From: a virus
Length of the DNA: 64,000 bases
Virus record (IMG/VR): IMGVR_UViG_3300046558_000178
Location: 1-64,000 of that record
Reading direction: 5' to 3' (one strand)
Made by a program: the position numbers and the translations under genes. Numbering within the stretch: the first letter of the stretch is position 1; the number at the start of each line of letters is the position of its first letter. The notes under the pieces were generated by a model. It worked only from the letters and a program-made list of their open reading frames with translations. It was not told the origin of the DNA and made no database searches. Below are positions 47,975-56,800 of this stretch, piece after piece.

Positions 47975-50900
47975 ATGACCGAAGAACGTCGCATCCAGCT
48001 TGTCGCCGAGGTTGACGCCACCGGCGCGCGCACTGGCCTGAATGAAATCAGCCGCGAAGCCGGAACAATGGCCGCCAGCGTTGCGCGCTCCAGTGAGCAG
48101 GCCGAAGCTGCGGTTGCCGGTGTTGGAGGGGGCGCTACGCGATCGGCGCAGCAGGTGGAAGCCAACACCCGCAACCTGATCGCCTCGATCCAGCGTCAGA
48201 CGGCTGCGCTTGAAGCGGGTTCGCGTAGCGGTAGTGCATATTATGATGTATTGGCGCGTCAGCGCGGGGTCGACCCGGCCAGGCTGGACCGATACCTCGC
48301 GCAGCTGCACGCGGTTGAGGCGGCTCAGGTGAGTGCTACGGCCGCGCAACAAGCGGCGGCCGAGGCGGCACTCAATGAAGCAGCCGCCCAGCGGGAGGTC
48401 GCCAAAGCCCAGGCTGGTCGCGACGCCTTTTTGTCAGGCCTGCGTGAGCAGATCCAGATCTACGGACGTTCGTCGGAGGAGATCCTGCGATACCGCGCCG
48501 CTCAGGCCGGTGAGGCCGATGCGGCGGCGCCGATGATTTTGCAGTTGCAGAACATCAGGGTGGCGCATGAGGCAGCGGCGGATGCTGCGCGCGCGGAGGC
48601 GAATGCCGAACGACAGGCCGCTCAGGCCCAGACAAGTCGGGAATCGCTGCTGACCGGCTTGCGCGAGCAAATTGCGCTGTACGGAAAATCCACCGAGGAA
48701 GTGCTCCGATACCGCGCCGCTCAGGCCGGCGCTGCCGACGCGGCTGCACCACTGATCGCGCAACTTGAGCGCATGCGGGCCGCGCAGGCGGCTGTCGCCG
48801 AGGAGGCCCGTGCCAGCGAGCGCGCTCAACAGCAGGCTGCGCAGGCGCAGGCCGGCCGGGACACGTTTATTGCCAACCTCCAGCAGCAGTCCGCCGCAAT
48901 TGGACGGACCCGCGCGGAACTCCTCGAACTTCAGGCTGCACAGTTGGGTGTGGCCGGCCAAGCCGCGCCGTTCATCGCCAGGTTGCGAGAAGCGGAGCAG
49001 GGGCTGAACAATACGGGTATGTCCGCCCGCGCCACTGCAGCTGCGCTACGGGGTGTGCCGGCGCAGTTCACGGACATCGTGGTCTCATTGCAGGGCGGAC
49101 AGGCTCCACTGACGGTTTTGTTGCAACAAGGCGGACAACTCCGCGACATGTTCGGCTCGACCGGCGGCGCGGCGCGCGCGCTTGGCGGGTATGTACGGGG
49201 GCTTATCACCCCTTACACCTTGGCTGCCGCCGCGGCTGTCGGCCTGGCCTATGCGCACCACGTGGGCGCAGAGGAAGCGCAGGCATATAGCCGGGCGCTG
49301 ATCCTCTCAAACAATGCGGCAGGCGCAACCGGCGATGGTCTGGCTGAAGCCGCGCGGCGCATCGGCCAAATATCCGGGAACCAGGGCGCCGCCGCTGGCG
49401 CCCTGGTACAGCTTGCGGAAACCGGCCGTGTGCCGGCGGAGAGCATGCAGCGGTTCGCTCAAGTGGCCGTTGAGGCGCAGAAGGTAATCGGGCGCAGCGT
49501 GACCGATACCGTGGCCGACTTTGCCGCGCTCGGAAAAACGCCATTGGAAACGCTCGACCAGATCAACCAGAAATACCGGTTCATCACGGCGTCGACTTAC
49601 GCCCAGGTGAAAGCACTTCAGGATCAAGGCCGTGCGGCCGAGGCTGCCGATGTAGCGCAGCAGGCGTATGCCGACGGCATCGACAAGCAGCGCCAAAAAG
49701 TGCTGGACAGTCTGTCCGACTGGGAACGTGGCTGGATCCGAATTAAGAAGGCAGCAGCTGGCGCACTCGACTCGGTACTCGACTTCGGACGCGGAGCTAC
49801 CGACTTCGAAAAACTCAACGCCCTGCTGACTGCCCGCGAGACGATCGAGGCGAATATGGCTCGCGCCGAGCAGGAGCGCGATAAAGGTGCCGTCGCGCGA
49901 TACCAGAAGCAGCTTGATCGTAATAAGAATGACATCAATGCCATTCGTGCCAAAGGAGACGCAGCGCGACAGACTGCCCAGGAGGAAAAGGAGAGCGACC
50001 GCCTCGCCGAGGCTAAAAACAAATGGCTCAAGGATGGCGATCAGTTCCTGACTCGTGCGGCCCAACTGGAACGCGATGTGACCAGGGCGCGCAACGAGGG
50101 CGCCGCCGCTGGCGAATCGCAAGCTGAAATTGAAAAACGCGTCGGCAACATTCGCAAGCGATACTCCGATATCTTCAATGATGGCATCGATTCCAACATT
50201 GAGGCGCTAAAGCGCCGCGCCGCCGTCGAGGACGTATTGACCCAGCGCGCCGTCGCTGCGATCACAGCGCGACGCGGCGCCGGCGACATTCGCGAAGAAG
50301 ATTCGATCAATCAAACCGCTGATGCCGAAGACCAAGCGTTCCAGCGCCGGCGCGCTAACTTGGTGGCCGAGCTTGCGCTTGCAAAAGGTAAGCAGAATAG
50401 CTTGAAAGAGCAGCAGTCCCTGAGTGGGCAGATCGACGTTCTCGATGCTCAGCGCACCAGTGCGCAATTGGGCCGTGGCTATGCGCTCGCCGCTCTCACC
50501 CGGCAACGTCTGCTCGACAGTGACCGTCTCCGCAACGCGGGTGTCGCATCAGCGCAGGATGAGCGCCAGGCGTTGATTGATCAAATCAAGGCGCAACGCG
50601 AATCCAACGAAGAAATTGGCCTGGTTGGCGGCGATCTCCTGAACGTGCGCTTGCGGCGTGCTGAAGTAATCGCTGGATTGAAGGAAGAGAGCGCCGCCGC
50701 GCTGGAGGCTATTGAGCCGGGTGGCGCCCTAGCACAACAGTATCGTGACCAGGCGGCGGCAATGCGGAAGTTGTCCGACGAGAACCGAGCCGGCTTCGTC
50801 AAGGAGCGCGACCCGTACGCCAACCTGATTTCCTCGGTCCGACGCTACGGCGACGAGGCTTCAAACGTAGGCGCGCAGGTGGGTGACGCGCTGACCAATA

Positions 50901-51445
50901 GTTTCCGTAGTGCTGAGGACGCCTTCGTTCAATTCGCCACGACCGGCAAACTTAGCTTCAAAAGCCTTGCCTCGTCCATCCTGGCGGACATCGCGCGAAT
51001 TCAGGCGAAGAAGGCTATCGCCGGCCTTATCAACATGGCCATCGGCGCATTTTCCGGCGGAAGCCAGCCGACGAGTGGCCCGGGAACTTCAGGGTGGGAT
51101 GGCTACGGCAATACGATCGATGTAGCTGGGGCTCGGGCGGCCGGCGGCCCGGTCACGGGCGGTTTGCCGTATCTGGTCGGCGAGAAGGGGCCGGAGGTCT
51201 TCACCCCATCAACGAGCGGCCGCATCATCGCCAATCATGCGCTGGGCGGCGGGTCTGGCGGGGACGTCAACATCACCATGGTGACTAATGTCACGTCCAG
51301 CAGCGCAAATACCGAAGTGTCGGGCGGTGACGGCACGCAGGCGCGCGCCGCGGCCGATGCTCTGAACGCCAAATTCAAGCAGGTGATCGCACAGGAAATG
51401 CGGCAGGGTGGCCTGCTGTGGAATATGAAAATGGGGCGCGGATGA
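47975..51445 (+). CDS. Tail tape measure protein
   Basis: 1156 residues. The N-terminal third has three ~72-residue coiled-coil repeats (YGRSSEEILRYRAAQAG, YGKSTEEVLRYRAAQAG, IGRTRAELLELQAAQLG). A middle Gly/Ala-rich hydrophobic segment (PAQFTDIVVSLQGGQAPLTV; LITPYTLAAAAAVGLAYA) is lambda-H-like. The C-terminus has GGLPYLVGEKGPEVFTPS. Sets tail length (roughly 1.5 Angstrom per residue in known phages) and enters the host envelope. Confidence 0.95.
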   Translation: MTEERRIQLVAEVDATGARTGLNEISREAGTMAASVARSSEQAEAAVAGVGGGATRSAQQVEANTRNLIASIQRQTAALEAGSRSGSAYYDVLARQRGVDPARLDRYLAQLHAVEAAQVSATAAQQAAAEAALNEAAAQREVAKAQAGRDAFLSGLREQIQIYGRSSEEILRYRAAQAGEADAAAPMILQLQNIRVAHEAAADAARAEANAERQAAQAQTSRESLLTGLREQIALYGKSTEEVLRYRAAQAGAADAAAPLIAQLERMRAAQAAVAEEARASERAQQQAAQAQAGRDTFIANLQQQSAAIGRTRAELLELQAAQLGVAGQAAPFIARLREAEQGLNNTGMSARATAAALRGVPAQFTDIVVSLQGGQAPLTVLLQQGGQLRDMFGSTGGAARALGGYVRGLITPYTLAAAAAVGLAYAHHVGAEEAQAYSRALILSNNAAGATGDGLAEAARRIGQISGNQGAAAGALVQLAETGRVPAESMQRFAQVAVEAQKVIGRSVTDTVADFAALGKTPLETLDQINQKYRFITASTYAQVKALQDQGRAAEAADVAQQAYADGIDKQRQKVLDSLSDWERGWIRIKKAAAGALDSVLDFGRGATDFEKLNALLTARETIEANMARAEQERDKGAVARYQKQLDRNKNDINAIRAKGDAARQTAQEEKESDRLAEAKNKWLKDGDQFLTRAAQLERDVTRARNEGAAAGESQAEIEKRVGNIRKRYSDIFNDGIDSNIEALKRRAAVEDVLTQRAVAAITARRGAGDIREEDSINQTADAEDQAFQRRRANLVAELALAKGKQNSLKEQQSLSGQIDVLDAQRTSAQLGRGYALAALTRQRLLDSDRLRNAGVASAQDERQALIDQIKAQRESNEEIGLVGGDLLNVRLRRAEVIAGLKEESAAALEAIEPGGALAQQYRDQAAAMRKLSDENRAGFVKERDPYANLISSVRRYGDEASNVGAQVGDALTNSFRSAEDAFVQFATTGKLSFKSLASSILADIARIQAKKAIAGLINMAIGAFSGGSQPTSGPGTSGWDGYGNTIDVAGARAAGGPVTGGLPYLVGEKGPEVFTPSTSGRIIANHALGGGSGGDVNITMVTNVTSSSANTEVSGGDGTQARAAADALNAKFKQVIAQEMRQGGLLWNMKMGRG

Positions 51446-51777
51446 CAACGACATTCACCTGGCAGCACGATGCTAAACCCACTGGCACCACGACGCTGCG
51501 AGTACTGACGGCGCAGTTCGGCGACGGATACAAGCAGACCGCCGCCGACGGCCTGAACAACAAGGTTCAGAGTTGGCCGCTGACCTTCACGGGCACGTCG
51601 GCCAAGCTGACGCCGATCCGGGACTTCCTTGACGCGCGCGGCGGCTACCAGTCCTTCCTCTGGACGCCGCCGCTCGGTACTCAGGCGCTATTCAAGAGCG
51701 CGACCTATGCGATGCGCCACCTCGGCGGCGATGCCTACGAGATTTCGACAACATTTGAGCAGAGCTTCCAGCCATGA
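51442..51777 (+). CDS. Minor tail protein (lambda gpM family)
   Basis: 111 residues from ATG 51442 (ATGA overlap). LRVLTAQFGDGYKQTAADGL then VQSWPLTFTGTS and FLWTPPLG are the gpM/DUF2460-type signature. Tail-tip component. Confidence 0.85.
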   Translation: MTTTFTWQHDAKPTGTTTLRVLTAQFGDGYKQTAADGLNNKVQSWPLTFTGTSAKLTPIRDFLDARGGYQSFLWTPPLGTQALFKSATYAMRHLGGDAYEISTTFEQSFQP

Positions 51778-52460
51778 TCACCACAGACATCCAGGCGCTT
51801 GAGCCGGGCGCCAAGGTCGAGCTATTTGAACTCGACGCCACCATGATTGCGGGTGGCAGCCTCTTGCGCTTTCACGGCTACCAGCAGGCCGGCGTGATCT
51901 GGTGGCAGGGCCACGAGTACACCGCGTGGCCGATCCAGGCCGACGGCTTCGCGAAGACCGCCGAAGGCCAGCAGCCGATGCCGAAGCTGTCGGTGGGGAA
52001 CGTCGACGGCTCGATCTCGGCGCTGTGCATCGTCATGGACGACATGGTGGGCGCCAAGCTGATCCGGCACGTCACATTCGGGAAGTACCTGGACGAGCTG
52101 AATTTCCCCGGTGGGAATCCGACCGCGGATTCGTCGCAGGAATTCCCGATCGACGTCTGGTACATCGAGCAGAAGACAACGGAAACGAATGAGGTGGTCG
52201 AATTCGAGCTGATGAGCGCGCTGGACTTTCAGGGGCAGATGCTGCCGCGGCGCCAAATCATCGCCAATCTGTGCTCGTTCCCATACAAGGGCCCCTATTG
52301 TGGCTACATTCCCGGGGCGATGTTCGATGCAAATGATCAGCCGGTCACCGATCCCGCGCTGGACGTGTGCAGCAAGCGCTTGGGCGGCTGTAAGAAGCGG
52401 TTCGGCCCCACCAACGTCCTCAACTTTGGCGGCTTCCCGGCCGCAGCACTGACTCAATGA
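51774..52460 (+). CDS. Minor tail protein L (Fe-S)
   Basis: 228 residues. The C-terminal part carries four cysteines in CSFPYKGPYCGY and DVCSKRLGGCKKRFG, the ligands of the iron-sulfur cluster in lambda gpL. Tail-tip hub component. Coupled to gpM and gpK genes by overlapping ATGA. Confidence 0.88.
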   Translation: MITTDIQALEPGAKVELFELDATMIAGGSLLRFHGYQQAGVIWWQGHEYTAWPIQADGFAKTAEGQQPMPKLSVGNVDGSISALCIVMDDMVGAKLIRHVTFGKYLDELNFPGGNPTADSSQEFPIDVWYIEQKTTETNEVVEFELMSALDFQGQMLPRRQIIANLCSFPYKGPYCGYIPGAMFDANDQPVTDPALDVCSKRLGGCKKRFGPTNVLNFGGFPAAALTQ

Positions 52461-53197
52461 ATCTCCAACCTCAAATTGAAGCGGCGATCCGCGCGCACGC
52501 GGAGCAGGTATACCCGCGCGAGTGCTGCGGCCTGGTTGTTGTCGTGAAAGGCCGGGCGCGCTACATCGCCTGCGCTAATACGGCAACCGGCACCGAGCAT
52601 TTCATCCTGCCAGGCGAGGACTACGCGTCCGCTGAGGAATTAGGCGAGATCATCGCGGTCGTCCACTCACACCCGGATGCGCCGGCGGCGCCGAGCCAGG
52701 CCGACCTGGTGTCGTGCGAGTCGTCCGGACATCAATGGCACATCGTGCGGGTCGACCTGGCGGACGACTCGCCGGCCGCAGGCGAGATCGTATCGTTCGA
52801 GCCGACCGGCTACCAGGCACCGCTGGTCGGTCGCCAGTTCGCGCACGGCGTACTGGACTGCTACCAGCTGATCGTGGACTGGTACGCGCGGGAGCGCGGC
52901 ATCACGCTCAAGCAGTTCGCGCGCGCAGACGAATGGTGGAACGACGGCAAGAGCGACCTCTACACGGAGGGATTCCCGCAAGCCGGCTTCGTCAAGATCG
53001 CGGACGGTGAGCAGCCCCAGGCGGGGGACGTGATCCTGATGCAGATCCGTGCGAAGAACGGCGTGCCGAACCACGCCGCAATCTATCTCGGTGACGGTCT
53101 GATGCTGCACCACCTATACGGCAGGCTGTCGAGCCGCGATATCTACGGCGGCTTCTACCTCGAAAACACGCGCTCGATCCTGCGCTACAAGGCATGA
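52457..53197 (+). CDS. Tail-tip assembly protein K (JAMM + NlpC/P60)
   Basis: 246 residues. The N-terminal Mov34/JAB metalloprotease pattern is VVHSHPDAPAAPSQADLVSC; the C-terminal NlpC/P60 domain has Cys in HGVLDCYQLIVDW and His in NHAAIYLGDG. Such two-domain proteins cut peptidoglycan during DNA entry and help assemble the tail tip. Confidence 0.9.
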   Translation: MNLQPQIEAAIRAHAEQVYPRECCGLVVVVKGRARYIACANTATGTEHFILPGEDYASAEELGEIIAVVHSHPDAPAAPSQADLVSCESSGHQWHIVRVDLADDSPAAGEIVSFEPTGYQAPLVGRQFAHGVLDCYQLIVDWYARERGITLKQFARADEWWNDGKSDLYTEGFPQAGFVKIADGEQPQAGDVILMQIRAKNGVPNHAAIYLGDGLMLHHLYGRLSSRDIYGGFYLENTRSILRYKA

Positions 53198-53850
53198 ACA
53201 CGATGGATACTGTCCGTACCATACGGCTTTACGGCAAACTGGGTACCCGTTTTGGCCGCGTCCACCGCCTGGCGGTTGGCAGCACCGCAGAGGCGGTCCG
53301 CGCCTTGGGTGTGCTGCTGCCTGGCTTCACGCACGAGCTGATGACCAGCCGCGAGCGCGGCATCAGCTACGCCTGTTTTCTCGGAAAAACCAACATCGGC
53401 AAAGACCAGTTGCAGTTATCGGGCGGCGCCGAAGACATCCGGATTGCGCCGGTGATGGCTGGCGCAAAACAGGGCGTGCTGCAGACGATTCTTGGGGCGG
53501 TCCTGATTGTAGTTGGCGTTGTGGTGACTGGTCTCAGTTATGGGTGGGCCGCGCCGGTCGGCGGCGCCATCGGCAAGATGGGCGTCGCGATGATGCTTGG
53601 TGGTGTGATCCAGATGTTGTCGCCTCAACAGCAGCAGCAATCGGCGAAGGACAGTCCAGAAAACGGAACGTCCTACAACTTCAACGGGCCGGTGAACACC
53701 ACCGCTCAAGGCAATCCCGTGCCGGTCCTATACGGCCGCATGATCGTCGGTTCGGCGGTAATCTCGGCCGGCATCATGGCGCAGGACCAGGCTTACTACG
53801 GCGCTCCTACGCCGCGCGGCAGCATCCCGCACGCACTCGACCTGCTTTAA
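53194..53850 (+). CDS. Tail assembly protein I
   Basis: 218 residues (start 53194, or the in-frame ATG 53203). N-terminal ubiquitin-like part (IRLYGKLGTRFGRVHRLAVG) and a glycine-rich hydrophobic middle (LSYGWAAPVGGAIGKMGVAM), as in lambda gpI. Helps assemble the tail tip before J is added. Confidence 0.85.
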   Translation: MNTMDTVRTIRLYGKLGTRFGRVHRLAVGSTAEAVRALGVLLPGFTHELMTSRERGISYACFLGKTNIGKDQLQLSGGAEDIRIAPVMAGAKQGVLQTILGAVLIVVGVVVTGLSYGWAAPVGGAIGKMGVAMMLGGVIQMLSPQQQQQSAKDSPENGTSYNFNGPVNTTAQGNPVPVLYGRMIVGSAVISAGIMAQDQAYYGAPTPRGSIPHALDLL

Positions 53851-53859
53851 GGATTACGT

Positions 53860-56800
53860 ATGACCGATATTATTGGCTATGGCGGCGGCAAGGGCGGCGG
53901 CGGGCAGCATGTGCATTACGAGGCCACTGACAGCCTTCACAGCACCTCCTACGCACGCGTGCTGGATTTGGTATCGGAAGGCGAGATCGTGGGATTGGCC
54001 AAGGGGCTGCAGTCGATCTACTTGGACGGCACGCCGATCGAGAGCGCCAACGGAGCCAGCAACTTCAAGGACGTCGCGGTCGATTTTCGCACCGGGACGC
54101 AAGGGCAGGATTACATCCCTGGCTTCCCAGATGTGGAAAATGAAGTGGGCGTGGGCGTGGAGCTGCGCTCAGGCGCGCCATGGGTACATGCCATCAGCAA
54201 TCTGGCACTTTCTGCCATCCGTATCACGCTCGCCGTGCCGGCACTGAGCCAGGCCAATACGACAAACGGCGACATCAACGGCTACAAGATCGACTACCAA
54301 ATCGAGATGTCCAAGGATGGTGGCGCGTACTCGGTGGTGCTGTCGAACAGTTTCAACGGCAAGACGACGACGCAGTATGCGCGCAGCGCGCGGGTCGACC
54401 TGCCGCCGGCCACTTCCGGCTGGTCGATCCGAGTCACTCGGCTGACGGCCAATGCGAACACCGCGGCGATTGCCGACACCACGACGGTAGTCAGCTACAC
54501 CGATGTGATCGACGCCAAGCTGCGCTACCCCATGTCGGCTATTGTCGGCGTGCAGGTCGACGCAAAGCAGTTCCAGAACGTCCCAACGCGCTCCTATGAT
54601 CTGCTGGGCCGCATCATTCAGGTGCCGACCAATTACGACCCGGTCGCGCGCACCTACGGCGGCGTGTGGGACGGGACCTTCAAACCCGCATGGACCGACA
54701 ACCCGGCCTGGGTGTTCCGCGATCTCGCGCTGAATGATCGCTACGGCCTGGGCCACCGTATCACTGCCACACAGCTGGATAAGTGGTCGCTATACGCGAT
54801 CGCCCGCTACTGCGACGAGATGGTGCCAGACGGGAAGGGCGGCACCGAGCCGCGCCTCACCTGCAATCTTTATCTCCAGTCGCAGAAGCAAGCCTACGCA
54901 GTCCTTCAGGATATCGCCTCGGTCTTCCGGGGTATCGCGTACTGGGGCGGCGGCAGCATCATCGCCTCGGCGGACATGCCGATGGACCCTGTCTACGTCT
55001 ACACGGCGGCCAATGTCATCGGCGGCAAATTCTCGCGCGTCGGCAGCGGCAAGGCGACGCGCTACACCGTCGCCCTGGTGAGCTGGAACGACCCGGCCGA
55101 CTTCTACAAGGCCAAGGTCGAGTACGTCGAAGACGCGGAGGGCATCAAGCGCTACGGCATCCAGCAGGTGAGCCTGACCGCCTTCGGCTGCACGTCGCAG
55201 GGTCAGGCGCAGCGCGCCGGGCGGTGGGCGCTGGCCACTTCGCGCCTGGAGACGGGCATGATCAGCTTCGACGTGGGTATGGACGGCGCCATCGCGTTGC
55301 CTGGCCAGATCGTCCGGATCGCGGATCCGTCGCGCATGGGGCGCCGCAATGGCGGGCGTGTCAAAGCAGCATCGGACCGCGTGGTGGTGTTGGACAAGGC
55401 GCCCACGATCAGCGCGGGCGACCGCCTCACCGTGATCCTGCCGTCAGGCGTGAGCGAGACCCGTACCGTGCAATCCATCGCCGGCGACGCCGTTACGGTG
55501 ACCGCCGACTGGACGGCCCTGCCGGTGGCCGAGTCAGTCTGGTCGGTGGACAATAGCGACCTGGTGGCGCCCACCTATAAGGTCCTGTCGGTGACCGAGA
55601 AGGACGGGCTGACCTTCAGTATCACCGCCACCCAGCACGAGCCTGGAAAATTCGCGTTTGTGGACGCGAATACGGCGGTGGTGACGCGCCCTGAGACGGC
55701 GCTGGACGTGGCCAGCCAGGCGGCGCCCAGCTCTGTGACGGTGAGCGCCTTCACGGTGTCGCTGCAGGATGTGCAGAAGCTCGCGCTGACGGTATCTTGC
55801 GCGCCGGTGCCGGGCGCGACCGCCTACGAGGGAGCATACCGCCGCGATAACGGCAACTGGCTCATCCTGCCTCGCCAGCCCGGGCCCAGCTTCGACGTCA
55901 TCGACGTGCTGCCGGGCACGTACACCGCAAAGCTCAGCGCCGTGAACTCCATCGGCATCACGTCGGTCGAGATGCTGTCCGCGCCAACCGTGGTGGGAAA
56001 GGATGCAAATCCGAAAAACGCCGGAGTGATCCTGACCGCGAGCGCGGCCACGTTCCACGTCAGCGATACCGGAACAAATCCGGCCGTCATCAGCTTCACG
56101 GCCAACCTGATTGACCTAGTGGGGACGGTGACGTTTTCCGCCGTGGGCGCCACGCTCTCGGTCAGCGGCAACACCGCGACGCTTTCGTACGCCGATATGC
56201 CCGGCACGCTTGCCTCGATCACCGCGACCATTACTTCGCTTGGCCAGCCCTTCAGCGACACGTGCGACATTACCAAGGTGTCCGACGGCACGACCTCGTA
56301 CACGTGGATCAAATACGGCACCTCGGCGGCCGGCGCCGGCCTGACGGACAATCCTGCCGGGATGTCTTACATCGGCCTGGCGTTCAACAGAACCACCGCC
56401 ACCGAGTCGACGAACGCGGGCGACTACACCTGGTCGCTTATCAAGGGTTCGAACGGCGCAGACGGCACGTCCGTGCACGTCGGCATGGTGTACCTGCAGT
56501 CACCCACCCAGCCGACCACGCCGACCGGCGGCAGCTTCAACTTCTCGACCGCTGTGCTCACCGCACCGGCGGGCGGCTGGGCGACGACCCAGCCCGCCGT
56601 GAGCACCACGCCGACCTGGGTGGCCCAGTACGCGTTCACGGCCGCGACGATTGGCGCCACTGTTACCGGTGGGACCTGGTCCACGCCGGTCGCGGTGTCG
56701 CGGCAGGGTGCAGATGGGGTAACCGGCTCGCAGTCGTCCGTCGCGCGGATGTACCAGTTTGCGCCCGCCACGCCCGCAAAGCCGACTGGCACCACCTCGT